From Deltaproteobacteria bacterium (GTDB lineage Bacteria > Desulfobacterota > DSM-4660 > Desulfatiglandales > HGW-15), in NCBI GenBank assembly GCA_019310485.1, contig JAFDEF010000014.1, positions 1 to 64,000 of the forward strand: DNA of 64,000 bases, in the 5' to 3' direction. Below are positions 44,942-54,686 of the stretch, one piece after another. The notes below the pieces were generated by a model, which worked only from the letters and a program-made list of their open reading frames with translations, was not told the DNA's origin and searched no databases. A program made the translations under genes and the position numbers. Positions within the stretch are counted from its first letter, which is position 1. Each line of letters begins with the position of its first letter.

Positions 44942-46108
44942 ATGGCACGAGAAAGAAAAGATTTTATCTACCTTGACCATAACGCCACCACACCGGTTGA
45001 CCCTGAGGCAGTGAAAGCAATGCAGGCAGTAATGGAGGAAGAATTTGGAAACCCTTCAAGTGCATATGTCCTGGGCATTAGAGCAAAGGAGATTCTTGAA
45101 GAGTCAAGGGAAGAGATCGCCAAATTGCTCGATTGCTCCAGCACGGAAATTGTCTTCACCTCCGGAGGCAGCGAGTCAAACAATATGGTTCTCAAGGGGC
45201 TAATTGACTTTAGCAACCCCAAAGATTCTCATATTATTGTATCTGCTATTGAGCACCCTGCAGTGCTGAACACTGCCCTTTTCCTTATGGGGGTAGGGGT
45301 CCGGGTCACAATCTTACCCGTGGACGGCTTTGGTTTGGTCGACCCTGAAAGGTTGCGTAAGGAAATCCGACCCAACACAGTGCTTATATCAATCATGCTG
45401 GCAAACAATGAAACAGGAACCCTGGAACCCATCCGGGAGGTATCAAAGATTGCCAAGGAGTATGGAGTTCCCCTACACACTGATGCCGCACAGGCTGTGG
45501 GCAAGATCCCGGTGAGTGTCAATGAACTGGGAGTCGATTTCTTAACTGTTGCAGGGCATAAACTCTACGGCCCAAAAGGTGTCGGAGTGCTTTTCATAAA
45601 GCAAAAAAGGGAGTTAACTCCGCTAATACATGGTGCCGGGCAGGAATTCGGAAGAAGGGCTGGAACTGAAAGCACTATTCTGGCCACCGGGCTGGGCATG
45701 GCTTGCCGGATTGCCAGAGGCAGGGTCCAAGAGGATGCAAGGAAAACGAAAGCTATGAGGGATAAACTTCAGACACTGCTTTTCGATGCCCTGGATGATA
45801 TCGTGGTGAACGGGCACCCGGAGCGAAGGCTCCCCAATACGCTCAACATATCAATACCGGGCATTGAAGGAAAAAAGATTCTGGACGGGCTGCCTCGCTT
45901 GATGTGTTCCACCGGAGCAGCATGTCATGATCGCTCTGTAAAGCTATCTTACGTGCTCTCAGCTATGTCCATTCCGCCTGAAGTCGGGATGGGGGCCTTG
46001 CGCTTGAGTGTTGGAAGGAGCAATACAATGGCTCAAGTAGAAGAAGCTGCGGCAATGATAATAAACAGGGTTAAAGAGATCAGGGAAAGCAATCAGTCCA
46101 GAACTTAA
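44942..46108 (+). CDS. Cysteine desulfurase, NifS/IscS family
   Basis: This 388-residue PLP enzyme transfers sulfur from cysteine for FeS clusters and thiocofactors. It has the N-terminal YLDHNATTPVDPEA motif, EFGNPSSAYVLG, the HTDAAQAVGKIPV segment and the PLP lysine in TVAGHKLYGPKGVG (about 205). The catalytic cysteine lies in MCSTGAACHD (about 325), an extended loop like that of group I enzymes. GGAGG precedes ATG 44942; the frame is open to 44915. It is followed 33 bp later by an isochorismatase-family gene. No scaffold gene (iscU/nifU) lies beside it, so the sulfur or selenium acceptor is unknown. Confidence 0.92.
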   Translation: MARERKDFIYLDHNATTPVDPEAVKAMQAVMEEEFGNPSSAYVLGIRAKEILEESREEIAKLLDCSSTEIVFTSGGSESNNMVLKGLIDFSNPKDSHIIVSAIEHPAVLNTALFLMGVGVRVTILPVDGFGLVDPERLRKEIRPNTVLISIMLANNETGTLEPIREVSKIAKEYGVPLHTDAAQAVGKIPVSVNELGVDFLTVAGHKLYGPKGVGVLFIKQKRELTPLIHGAGQEFGRRAGTESTILATGLGMACRIARGRVQEDARKTKAMRDKLQTLLFDALDDIVVNGHPERRLPNTLNISIPGIEGKKILDGLPRLMCSTGAACHDRSVKLSYVLSAMSIPPEVGMGALRLSVGRSNTMAQVEEAAAMIINRVKEIRESNQSRT

Positions 46109-46141
46109 ACGATTCTTTCTTCTTAAGATTGGAGGGATTGT

Positions 46142-46753
46142 ATGCGAAAAAAAGCAAAGGAGCGCCCATCTCTTCTGATCATTGATATGGTAAAGGATAA
46201 TTTTGACAAAGAAAAGCATCTTCCCATAACGACCTTTGCGGAGAAGATCATCGAACCCCTTAACAAACTCAAGACCATATTCAGAGAGAAAGGATGGCCC
46301 ATTGTATTTGCAACAGATGCTTTTCACGAACAAGACTTCATTTTCACCGGAAAAATGAAACCTCATTCTCTCAAAGGAAGCACAGGTGCTGAAATTATCG
46401 ATGAACTTGAAAGAAAAGAAGAAGATCTGTGGATTGAAAAGCCTCGGTTTTCGGCGTTTTTCAGGACAGATCTTGATCAATGGCTTAAAAATAGAGGGGT
46501 CACTCTATGCGCGGTGGCAGGCATCACAACCCCTTTTTGTGTTCTTGCCACCGCACTGGATGCCATCTGCTGGGATTTCAAAGCGGTAATTCTTGAAGAT
46601 TGCACCGCAGGAGCCTCAAAGAAAATCCATGAACAGACCCTTGAAATATATCGTCGCAGTGCCTTGTATCCTCTTTTGAAAGTGGCAAGCAGCTCACAAC
46701 TCCTTGTTGAACTGAGCTCTTCAGATGAATCCGGTTTTGCGGCAGGGTCCTAG
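46142..46753 (+). CDS. Isochorismatase-family cysteine hydrolase
   Basis: This 203-residue alpha/beta hydrolase belongs to the isochorismatase / nicotinamidase / N-carbamoylsarcosine amidohydrolase superfamily. The catalytic triad is present: aspartate in LLIIDMVKDNF (about 17), lysine in WIEKPRFSAF (about 100) and cysteine in GITTPFCVLATA (about 135). The cis-peptide ITTPF replaces the more common ATDV. GGAGG stands just before the ATG. It is probably co-transcribed with the cysteine desulfurase. Substrate unknown; nicotinamidase-type activity is possible. Confidence 0.85.
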   Translation: MRKKAKERPSLLIIDMVKDNFDKEKHLPITTFAEKIIEPLNKLKTIFREKGWPIVFATDAFHEQDFIFTGKMKPHSLKGSTGAEIIDELERKEEDLWIEKPRFSAFFRTDLDQWLKNRGVTLCAVAGITTPFCVLATALDAICWDFKAVILEDCTAGASKKIHEQTLEIYRRSALYPLLKVASSSQLLVELSSSDESGFAAGS

Positions 46754-46801
46754 ATAGAGTCAATCGTCCCATGTATCTTGGCCTGCAGGGATGGCGCCTC
46801 T

Positions 46802-48112
46802 TTAACTACCCTCGGGTTTTTTCTCAATTTTTTCCATCATTCTTTTTCGGATTTCTTTTTCGAAACCGCGATCCGTGGGCTTATAAAAGATTCGCTCCCG
46901 GATCTTTTCGGGCATGTACCTTTGCTTTACCCAGCCACCCGGATAATTGTGGGGATAAAGGTAGCCTTTGCCATAACCCTGGTCTTTCATAAGGGCGGTG
47001 GGGGCATTCCTGATATGGAGAGGCACAGGCTGGGCACCGGACTCCTCAATTTCAGCTTTGACCGCTTTTTCGGCCAGGTAGAGCGCATTGCTTTTAGGAG
47101 CAGAAGCTAGGTACACTGCTGCTTCGGCAAGGGCAAGCTCCGCTTCCGGGGGGCCAACCTTCTGCCAGGCATCAAAGGCAGAAATAGCTATTTGAATGGC
47201 CTCTGGATCAGCCAGCCCCACATCTTCTGAGGCAAAACGTATCATCCTTCTACAAATGAACAGCGGATCCTCACCAGCCATAAGCATTCTGTAAAGATAG
47301 TAAAGCGATGCCTGCACATCGCTACCTCTAAGACTTTTGTGGAAAGCTGAGATTAAGTTATAATGCTCTTCGCCGTCCTTGTCATAGGGTAAGGCTTTCT
47401 TACTGAGAGCTTCCTCCACACTCTTGAGATCTATTACCTTTTTGCCTTCGGGACCCTCTCTGACGTAGTGCGCTGCAATTTCAAGGTTATTTAAAGCGAC
47501 GCGCGCATCACCCGAGGATAAGTTGATGATATGTTCAATGGCCTCGGGTTTTACATCCAGCTTCATGCTCCCAAGCCCTGATTCCTTGTCTTTGATTGCG
47601 CGGTGAAGAATTTTCCTGAGGTCTTTTCCTTCCAGGGGCCTCAGCACCATTACTCTGGCCCTTGAAAGTAATGGGGGTATAATTTCAAAAGAAGGATTTT
47701 GAGTTGTCGCCCCTACAAGAACAATCAGCCCGCTTTCTACATGTGGTAAGAACGCATCCTGCTGGGCCTTGTTAAATCGATGAATTTCATCCACGAAAAG
47801 AATGGTTGGTTTTTTGGTGAGGTTGTAGTTTCTCTTAGCCCCGCTGATCACCTGCCTCAGCTCTTTCAGCCCAGAGGTGACTGCTGAAAAGGACTCAAAA
47901 GGATTTTGCGTATACCTCGCGATTAATTTTGCCAGCGTGGTCTTTCCAGAGCCTGGAGGGCCCCAAAAAATGACGGAGAAAATACGACCGGATCGAAGCG
48001 CCCTTGAAAGGACAGAGTCCGGGGAAAGCAGGTGATCCTGTCCCACAATATCCTCGATTCTTTTGGGTCGCATTCGGTCAGCCAAAGGTTCTATAGGCTT
48101 GTCCATCTGCAT
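46802..48112 (-). CDS. rarA: Replication-associated recombination protein A (RarA/MgsA)
   Basis: This 436-residue AAA+ ATPase acts at stalled replication forks. The N-terminal ADRMRPKRIEDIVGQDHLL is the family opening. Walker A is FWGPPGSGKTTLAK and Walker B is ILFVDEIHRFNKAQQDAFLP; VGATTQNPSFEI is sensor 1. The C-terminal tetramerisation domain (YLYRMLMAGEDPLFICRRMI, then ASEDVGLADPEA) is complete. ATG 48112 was preferred to the TTG at 48121; ATG 48106 is also possible. It lies 43 bp downstream of the sensor-kinase-like gene on the same strand. Confidence 0.93.
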   Translation of the reverse strand: MQMDKPIEPLADRMRPKRIEDIVGQDHLLSPDSVLSRALRSGRIFSVIFWGPPGSGKTTLAKLIARYTQNPFESFSAVTSGLKELRQVISGAKRNYNLTKKPTILFVDEIHRFNKAQQDAFLPHVESGLIVLVGATTQNPSFEIIPPLLSRARVMVLRPLEGKDLRKILHRAIKDKESGLGSMKLDVKPEAIEHIINLSSGDARVALNNLEIAAHYVREGPEGKKVIDLKSVEEALSKKALPYDKDGEEHYNLISAFHKSLRGSDVQASLYYLYRMLMAGEDPLFICRRMIRFASEDVGLADPEAIQIAISAFDAWQKVGPPEAELALAEAAVYLASAPKSNALYLAEKAVKAEIEESGAQPVPLHIRNAPTALMKDQGYGKGYLYPHNYPGGWVKQRYMPEKIRERIFYKPTDRGFEKEIRKRMMEKIEKKPEGS

Positions 48113-48155
48113 AATCCGCAAAAAACTATGTTCTGCTTACTAGGCAGCAAAGGAG

Positions 48156-49754
48156 CTATGATGCCATTGAAAAAATGAGCAAATCTGATAATTGTTTTTC
48201 AACCAGGTCCATGTCTATGGGTTTTCCAATTATTAAATCTACGGCTGATTTTTTCACCCCTCTTGCTTTGTCTATCCCAGCAGGACCTATTACAGCAGCA
48301 ATGGGCAGGCCTTTATCTACTTTTTTGATTTTAGCTGCAAGCGAATACCAGGCTATGCCAGGTACTTCGGACCCAATAATAACCATATCGAAACTTTTTC
48401 TTTTTACCCGGTTAAGTGCTTCGGAACCGGTTACCGTTCTGTCAACCCGGTATCCCTTGCTGCTTAGGTGCTGGGAGAGGATTTCTCTAATCATATCATC
48501 ATTCTCTACTATGAGGATACGCGCGTTTTTCAATTTTCTCCTTAAAAATCGTGCGGATGGTTTTTTTTGCTTGGTAACGCTCTCAAGAGGAAGCTTTATG
48601 GTGACCATGGTTCCATGCTTCTCCTTACTGGCTATTTCAAGGGAACCATTGTGTCTTTTTGCGATTGCCGAGCACAGGCTTAATCCAAGTCCGCAATTAG
48701 TACCTTCCTTGGTGGTGAAGAATGGATCAAGGATCCTGTCTTTTATTTGCCCTGGGATGCCGTCTCCATTATCCTGGACATAGATATGAGCATAGCCACC
48801 TGTTTCCTCAGTGCTGATATAAAGGTCGCCCCCAGTGGGCATAGCTTCTACCGCATTCATAATCACCCGGGCTATCAATCCCTTTATCTCTTCTTTAATC
48901 CCCCGTACAGGAGAAACAGAGCGTAAGTAAGTCTTGAAGTTGACCCTTGTTTCCCGCTCTCGGGCTTTTTCCCTCAAGGATTGATTGACCAGGACAATAG
49001 CATCCTTTATTGCCTTTTTGAGATCCACAGTATTGAACTCTGAATGATTGTGCGTTGTTTTACAAAGGCCTTCCAGGTGATGAAGGGTGTCCATTATTTG
49101 CCTGGAGCCTTCTTCTATTCCGGACAGCTCTTGTGAGAAAGATTTCCACTCAGGAGCCGCACTGCGCCTTATTTGCTCAGCATTAGTATTGATAAGATCG
49201 GCAGCAGGTCGAAGAGTACTTGCGAGGCCCGAAGACATGGTACTGATGGCCTCGGTTTTCTTGGATTGAATGAGGTTTCTTTCCCTCATCTTTCGCTCCT
49301 CGGACCTACTAAAGCATATGAGGAACGCTACCCGTCGATTAAGATGAAACTTCCTCTCCCTGATATCACAGCTTATCTTCTCTCCATTCTTCTTGACAAA
49401 GTCTGCCTCATATAGCTCTGGGGCGTATTTGCCGGCAAGCCTGTTTTGATGAATTTTCCTAACAAATGCCTTTGAACTCGGGTGAACAAAGTCAAGAAGG
49501 TCCCTGCCGAACATTTCTTCGGCTCCGTACCCAAGCATTTCAAGAGCCGCTTTATTGATGTCAATTACCTTTCCCTGACGGGTGACAAGCGTGCCAAGGG
49601 GAAGGGTGTCCAGGATAGCATTTTTGTTTTTTAATGATTCTTGAAGATTCTTGTTTTCTTTTGCGCGACAGGAAAGTTTTTCTTTGAGTAGAGCTGCTTC
49701 CTCAAGTATTTTTAGAGACTTACTTTTTTGATCGTCCAGTGTCTTAGCTTTCAT
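48156..49754 (-). CDS. PAS / histidine-kinase / receiver protein lacking both phosphoacceptor residues
   Basis: 532 residues, apparently cytoplasmic: a coiled coil (1-50), a PAS domain (about 45-165; MLGYGAEEMFGRDLLDFVHP), a dimerisation helix region (about 170-260), an ATPase domain with N-box MNAVEAMP and G-boxes DNGDGIPG and GLGLSLCSA (about 280-395), and a receiver-like domain (about 410-525). In normal kinases the dimerisation helix reads GxAHDFNN or similar; here it is GLASTLRP, with serine in place of the histidine. In the receiver the phosphorylated aspartate position is glycine (FDMVIIGSEVPG), while ND/DD and the conserved lysine (GKPID) remain. It likely signals by conformation or is decaying, but the frame is intact. 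Confidence 0.85.
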   Translation of the reverse strand: MKAKTLDDQKSKSLKILEEAALLKEKLSCRAKENKNLQESLKNKNAILDTLPLGTLVTRQGKVIDINKAALEMLGYGAEEMFGRDLLDFVHPSSKAFVRKIHQNRLAGKYAPELYEADFVKKNGEKISCDIRERKFHLNRRVAFLICFSRSEERKMRERNLIQSKKTEAISTMSSGLASTLRPAADLINTNAEQIRRSAAPEWKSFSQELSGIEEGSRQIMDTLHHLEGLCKTTHNHSEFNTVDLKKAIKDAIVLVNQSLREKARERETRVNFKTYLRSVSPVRGIKEEIKGLIARVIMNAVEAMPTGGDLYISTEETGGYAHIYVQDNGDGIPGQIKDRILDPFFTTKEGTNCGLGLSLCSAIAKRHNGSLEIASKEKHGTMVTIKLPLESVTKQKKPSARFLRRKLKNARILIVENDDMIREILSQHLSSKGYRVDRTVTGSEALNRVKRKSFDMVIIGSEVPGIAWYSLAAKIKKVDKGLPIAAVIGPAGIDKARGVKKSAVDLIIGKPIDMDLVEKQLSDLLIFSMAS

Positions 49755-50377
49755 AACTAAACCACTTAAGCAAACCGGTTTAGCGTGGCATTCTTTCAGA
49801 ATTGGTCAGATTGCGCATATCAAGATGGTGAGAGTTGGTAGAGCATAACTGTAATTGCTCAATTGCATGGACTGACGTTCTGCCCGCGAGTGTCATCGGG
49901 GGTAAATGGCCGAAAAAAATACTTTAGCCTCCATTCTAAAAACTGAGCTGGTTTCAAATGCTATCTAATTTATCATACCCAATAGAGTGGTTACAACAAC
50001 TAAAAAGAAAAAGCCACGACTCCGCTTAAACAGCATATCTTTCATCTACCTACTTTGAAGATATCTGGCTACTGCGTCCGTACAACCTTTAATGACCAAG
50101 AAATGGCAGGCCCTGACAAACATTTTTTCTTTGACGAGCTCCTTAATTTGGCGGAGATAATAAGGTTCTCCTTTCAATAACAGACTTCGCCTTGCCCCTT
50201 TTCCATGGCTCAACTTTCACGGTAGGTTAAGTAGAGGGCAGTGCGGTTAGAACTGGTCGTAATTTGGGGTTTACATCTTTGCTCTGATGGCTGTAAATAG
50301 AAGTGGCAGATGGGCTGAGATTTTTTCTCAGTAGAATATGCCTAACAAGTTCTGAAATACGAATTGGTGAGGAAAAA
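49755..50377. other. Divergent spacer between the kinase-like gene and dnaE
   Basis: AT-rich stretch of about 620 bp. No gene, RNA or strong repeat was recognised. It should hold the promoters for both transcripts; the dnaE ribosome-binding site is GGTGAGG 5 bp before 50378. Confidence 0.4.
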
Positions 50378-53300
50378 GTGAAAAGTGCTTCATCTTTTGT
50401 CCACCTTCACGTCCACACGGAGTTCAGCCTCTTAGACGGGGCCATAAGAATAAATAAATTGCTGAGTAAAGCCCGCAATCTAGGGATGGAGGCAGTCGCC
50501 GTTACTGACCACGGAAACATTTTTGGGGCTGTCCAGTTCTTCTCTCAGGCTGCCAAGGCAGGAGTCAAACCCATCCTGGGCTGCGAAGTCTACGTGGCGC
50601 CCGGAAGAAGGCAGGACAGGAGCCCGGCCTCCGGTGGCAGCCCAAATGCTTACCATCTTGTCCTTTTGGTCATGAACATTGAAGGTTACAAGAACCTGTG
50701 CCGCCTGGTCACTCTGAGCCATCTTGAGGGATTTTACTACCACCCGCGTGTGGACATGGACCTGCTGAGGGATCTTAACGGAGGCCTGATCGCACTATCT
50801 GCCTGCCTGAAAGGGCATATCCCGTATCTGATAAACTCGGGCCGTTTTGAGGAATCAAAGCAGAAAGCACAGGAGCTGGCCTCCATTTTTGACAATGATC
50901 GATTCTACCTCGAGGTCCAAGCAAATATGCTTCCTGAGCAGGGCAAGGTGAATGTCGCGCTCAAAGAATTATCTGCGCAACTATCTATACCGTTGGTTGC
51001 GACCAATGACTGTCACTACCTCAATAGAAGGGATGCTGAAGCCCATGACGCCCTCCTGTGCATACAGACAGGGAAGTCTCTTGACGACAAAAAGAGGCTG
51101 AAGTTTTCCACAGATGAATTCTTTTTCAAATCCAGGGAAGAAATGGCTTCATCTTTGGGCGGCGAAGACTATTTTGAGGCCTTGGATAACACTTTGGAGA
51201 TTTCAAAGCGCTGCAATTTTGAAATGGAATTCGGCAGATACAAGTATCCCCTTTTCAAGGCGCAAGGCAAAAGAAGCCTTGATGAGTTGCTCGCGGAGGA
51301 AGCCCAAAAAGGACTTGAGAAAAGGCTTGAACAACACCGGGCAACCGGCCAGACAATTTCTCCTGAAAAAGAGGAAGAATACCGAAACCGTCTCAAGTTT
51401 GAGCTTGATATTATCACTAAAATGGGTTTTGCCGGATACTTTCTTATTGTCGCGGACTTCATAGACTACGCCCGGCGTTCCGATATCCCTGTCGGTCCTG
51501 GGCGCGGCTCAGCTGCGGGTTCCCTCGTGGCCTATTGTCTTAAGATAACTAACATAGATCCCATCAAATACGGTCTTCTTTTCGAAAGGTTCCTGAACCC
51601 CCACAGGATCAGCATGCCTGATATTGACATAGACTTCTGTATGAATGGAAGAGACGAAGTTATCAGGTATGTGGCGGAAAAATATGGGCACGACAATGTA
51701 AGCCAAATTATTACCTTCGGAACTATGAAAGCAAGGGCCGTAATAAGGGATGTCGGCCGTGTTCTCGGCATGCCGTACGGTGAAGTGGACAGAATTGCCA
51801 AGCTGGTTCCTGCAGGTCCCAAGGTAAGTTTACAGCAGGCGATTGAGGACGAACCAGAGCTGAAAAGGCTGCAAGAAGGAGACAAGAGCCACAGAAAGCT
51901 TCTTGAAATTGCACGTTCTCTGGAAGGGCTGGCAAGACATGCCTCAACGCATGCCTCTGGGGTTGTGATTTCTGATAGGCCGCTTGTTGAATACCTGCCC
52001 CTGTTCAAGGGAACAAATGATGAAGTGATGACCCAGTTTACAATGGATCAGATCGAGAAACTGGGATTGATTAAATTTGACTTTCTGGGACTTAAGACGC
52101 TAACTGTTATCAAGCACGCCTTAACGTTGATTGAAAAAACCACAGGCAAGAGAATTGATATAGAAAAGATTCCGCTGGATGATGAGCCTACATACCATCT
52201 CTGCAGTGAGGGCAAAACAACAGGCGTGTTCCAGCTCGAAAGCTCGGGCATGAAAGAACTGCTAAGAAGGCTCAGGCCTGAAACATTCGAGGATTTGATC
52301 GCGTTGGTGGCTCTTTATAGGCCCGGGCCCCTTGGCAGCAACATGGTGGAAGAATTTATAGCAGGAAAACACGGTAAAACAAAAATCAGGTATATCCTAC
52401 CACAGCTGGAGCCAATTATTAAGGAGACCTATGGCGTCATTCTGTACCAGGAACAGGTGATGAAAATTGCCCAGGTTGTTGCCAAATACTCTCTTGCAGA
52501 GGCGGATGAGCTAAGGAAGGCTATGGGTAAGAAAAAGCCTGAAGTCATGGTGAAGCACAAGGAGCGGTTTATCGAAGGCGCCGTCTCTGATGGGGTTGAT
52601 GCCAAAACTGCCAAGAAACTTTTCGCACTCATAGAGAAGTTTGGGGGTTATGGCTTCAATAAGTCCCATTCTGCCGCCTATGCAATGATTGCATACCAGA
52701 CTGCCTATCTAAAGACACATTACCCTGTTCAATTTATGGCTGCGTTACTAACCCAGGACATGGGAAATCAGGACAAGACGATCAAGAATATTGCCGAGTG
52801 CCGGGAAATGGGAATTCAGATACTGCCTCCAGACATTAATGAAAGCCAGGCCGATTTCGCAGTAGTCAAGGACGGCATTCGTTTTGGACTGGGGGCGGTT
52901 AAGAATGTGGGCTTGAAGGCAGTAGAATCCCTTATTGCTGAAAGAAACAATGGCGGGCCGTTCCTGGATCTGGTTGATTTTTGCAATAGGGTTGATGGCT
53001 CAAAAGTGAATCGCAGGGTACTTGAGAGCCTTATTCAATGCGGAGCATTTGATTTCACCAATGTGGCGAGGGCCAGGCTTTTCGCCTCGCTTGACGAGGT
53101 GCTCAGGTTTTGCGGAACAAATCAGGACCCAAATCAATTGAATATGTTTGCTCTTTCAAACAGTGAGGGGTCAAGCTCCAATGGTTTTCTTGAATTTCCT
53201 GAGGTCGAAGAATGGGATGAAGCAGAGAAACTAAGAAGAGAGAAAGAGTCCTTGGGCTTTTATATAACCGGACATCCTCTGGATCGTTTCAAAGAAGAGG

Positions 53301-53884
53301 TGGAACGCTTTACGACCTGCTCGATTCAAAACTTGACGGGTTTAGCAGATAAATCAACTGTAAGGGTGGCAGGAGTTATCGAAAACCTGAAAATAAAAAG
53401 GACTAAGCGGGGTGAGAAAATGGCGGTGTTTGCCCTTGAAGACCAAACCGGCTCCACAGAAATTATTATGTTTCCAGATGTTTTCAATGTCTATTCCCCT
53501 TTTCTAAAAGGAGATCAGCCCCTGCTTGTAACGGGAACAGCTGAGATTGACGATAACATTGCAAAAATCATTTCCCAGGAAATAACTCCACTTGAAAAAG
53601 TAAAGCTAAACGCTATCAAGACTGTGGCATTAAGCATACCGGAGGAAATTGTTTCAAAAGATTTGCTGGAAGAAATAAGGGAAATTTTTTTTAGATATCC
53701 AGGAGATTCCTCAATCCTCTTCAAAGTGGAGACGGGGCAGGGCAAAGAGTTTCTCATAGCAGCCCACGATCGTTTTAGGGTCAGTGCCTGCGATGATATG
53801 ATAAGGGAACTTGAAGCGAAAACAGGCCGGAGGGTTATGTGCTCCTATGGAAAAGAAAATACGCACTATCGCCGCATTGAATAG
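50378..53884 (+). CDS. dnaE: DNA polymerase III alpha subunit
   Basis: This 1168-residue replicative polymerase is of the DnaE1 type. It opens with the PHP domain (FVHLHVHTEFSLLDG, about 7-21; AVTDHGNIFG). The palm has PGRGSAAGSLVAYC (about 378) and the catalytic aspartates in ISMPDIDIDFCMNGRDEVI (about 410-428). The thumb, fingers and helix-hairpin-helix (FGGYGFNKSHSAAYA) follow. An OB-fold (RVAGVIENLKIKRTKRGEKM) lies near residue 1000, and the C-terminal tau-binding region completes it. GTG 50378 with GGTGAGG upstream is preferred to a longer frame from 50303. The last 38 bp overlap the Nudix gene. Confidence 0.97.
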   Translation: MKSASSFVHLHVHTEFSLLDGAIRINKLLSKARNLGMEAVAVTDHGNIFGAVQFFSQAAKAGVKPILGCEVYVAPGRRQDRSPASGGSPNAYHLVLLVMNIEGYKNLCRLVTLSHLEGFYYHPRVDMDLLRDLNGGLIALSACLKGHIPYLINSGRFEESKQKAQELASIFDNDRFYLEVQANMLPEQGKVNVALKELSAQLSIPLVATNDCHYLNRRDAEAHDALLCIQTGKSLDDKKRLKFSTDEFFFKSREEMASSLGGEDYFEALDNTLEISKRCNFEMEFGRYKYPLFKAQGKRSLDELLAEEAQKGLEKRLEQHRATGQTISPEKEEEYRNRLKFELDIITKMGFAGYFLIVADFIDYARRSDIPVGPGRGSAAGSLVAYCLKITNIDPIKYGLLFERFLNPHRISMPDIDIDFCMNGRDEVIRYVAEKYGHDNVSQIITFGTMKARAVIRDVGRVLGMPYGEVDRIAKLVPAGPKVSLQQAIEDEPELKRLQEGDKSHRKLLEIARSLEGLARHASTHASGVVISDRPLVEYLPLFKGTNDEVMTQFTMDQIEKLGLIKFDFLGLKTLTVIKHALTLIEKTTGKRIDIEKIPLDDEPTYHLCSEGKTTGVFQLESSGMKELLRRLRPETFEDLIALVALYRPGPLGSNMVEEFIAGKHGKTKIRYILPQLEPIIKETYGVILYQEQVMKIAQVVAKYSLAEADELRKAMGKKKPEVMVKHKERFIEGAVSDGVDAKTAKKLFALIEKFGGYGFNKSHSAAYAMIAYQTAYLKTHYPVQFMAALLTQDMGNQDKTIKNIAECREMGIQILPPDINESQADFAVVKDGIRFGLGAVKNVGLKAVESLIAERNNGGPFLDLVDFCNRVDGSKVNRRVLESLIQCGAFDFTNVARARLFASLDEVLRFCGTNQDPNQLNMFALSNSEGSSSNGFLEFPEVEEWDEAEKLRREKESLGFYITGHPLDRFKEEVERFTTCSIQNLTGLADKSTVRVAGVIENLKIKRTKRGEKMAVFALEDQTGSTEIIMFPDVFNVYSPFLKGDQPLLVTGTAEIDDNIAKIISQEITPLEKVKLNAIKTVALSIPEEIVSKDLLEEIREIFFRYPGDSSILFKVETGQGKEFLIAAHDRFRVSACDDMIRELEAKTGRRVMCSYGKENTHYRRIE

Positions 53885-54374
53885 CCACAATGTTTCGGTC
53901 AACCTTGACGAGGTGATCCTCCGAAACGGTAAGCGAGGAGAAAGAATAAAGATTATTCACCCCGAGGCAGCGGCCGTCATTCCTTTCCTATCAGAAGATG
54001 AAATCCTTATGGTTCGGCAGTACCGCTACGCACTTGAGCGCCAAACCCTGGAAATACCTGCGGGTAAGGTGGATCCCGGAGAAACGGCGGAAGAGTGTGC
54101 TGCCAGGGAACTAATGGAAGAAACCGGGTACAAGGCAGAAAAGCTGGATCTAGTTTGCACATATGCGCCGGCCATTGGCTACTCAAGCGAGCTGATTCAC
54201 GTGTACTCGGCCAAAATCTTACAACAGGCAGGACAGGGCTTTGATCAGAGGGAGATTTCCTCGGTAGAGAAAATGAGGCTCAGCGAGGTTTGGGAAATGG
54301 TCAAGAAGGGAGAGATTGTTGATGGTAAAACACTGCTGAGCCTTTCCATGTTGAAGATCGTGGGAGAGCCCTAA
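53847..54374 (+). CDS. Nudix hydrolase, ADP-ribose pyrophosphatase-like
   Basis: This 175-residue hydrolase has a perfect Nudix box, GKVDPGETAEECAARELMEE followed by TGY (about 72-94). It is preceded by a proline-glycine IPAG element and followed by YAPAIGYSSELIHVY, a pattern seen in ADP-ribose pyrophosphatases (NudF type). It should cleave ADP-ribose or a related nucleotide sugar. ATG 53847 lies inside the end of dnaE (38-bp overlap), so its translation probably depends on ribosomes finishing dnaE. Confidence 0.88.
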   Translation: MEKKIRTIAALNSHNVSVNLDEVILRNGKRGERIKIIHPEAAAVIPFLSEDEILMVRQYRYALERQTLEIPAGKVDPGETAEECAARELMEETGYKAEKLDLVCTYAPAIGYSSELIHVYSAKILQQAGQGFDQREISSVEKMRLSEVWEMVKKGEIVDGKTLLSLSMLKIVGEP

Positions 54375-54471
54375 AAAAGCATGCCTCCGAACTAGTGGCC
54401 ATCCGCTCATTGGCTTCATAGACTAATGAATCTCCAATTCAGAAATGCATTAAAGCCATTATGGATGGAAA

Positions 54472-54654
54472 TTAGCTAGAGTGAGCCTCCAAGAACTTCT
54501 TCAGGTTGTTGATAATGGTAACCGGAACCGGCCCTGAGTTGGAATACAGCTTGAGAAGATCGTGGGAGACTTTGATCTCCTCTTCGACTTTTTCCCAAGG
54601 AATTCCTTTGGCATCTACCTCTTCCATTAATTTGATTAGGTCCTCAGACTCCAT
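54472..54654 (-). CDS. Small acidic helical protein
   Basis: No family recognised. The 60 residues read as helices: DLIKLMEEVDAKGIPWEKVE, EEIKVSHDLLKLYS, then a GPVPVTIINNLKKFLEAHS end that could form a small recognition-like helix. GGAGG stands 7 bp before the ATG and the gene follows the rhodanese-like gene by 32 bp, so it is probably real and co-transcribed. Confidence 0.65.
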   Translation of the reverse strand: MESEDLIKLMEEVDAKGIPWEKVEEEIKVSHDLLKLYSNSGPVPVTIINNLKKFLEAHSS

Positions 54655-54686
54655 TAATATCCTCCACGAGCACCAATCCCGGACCC

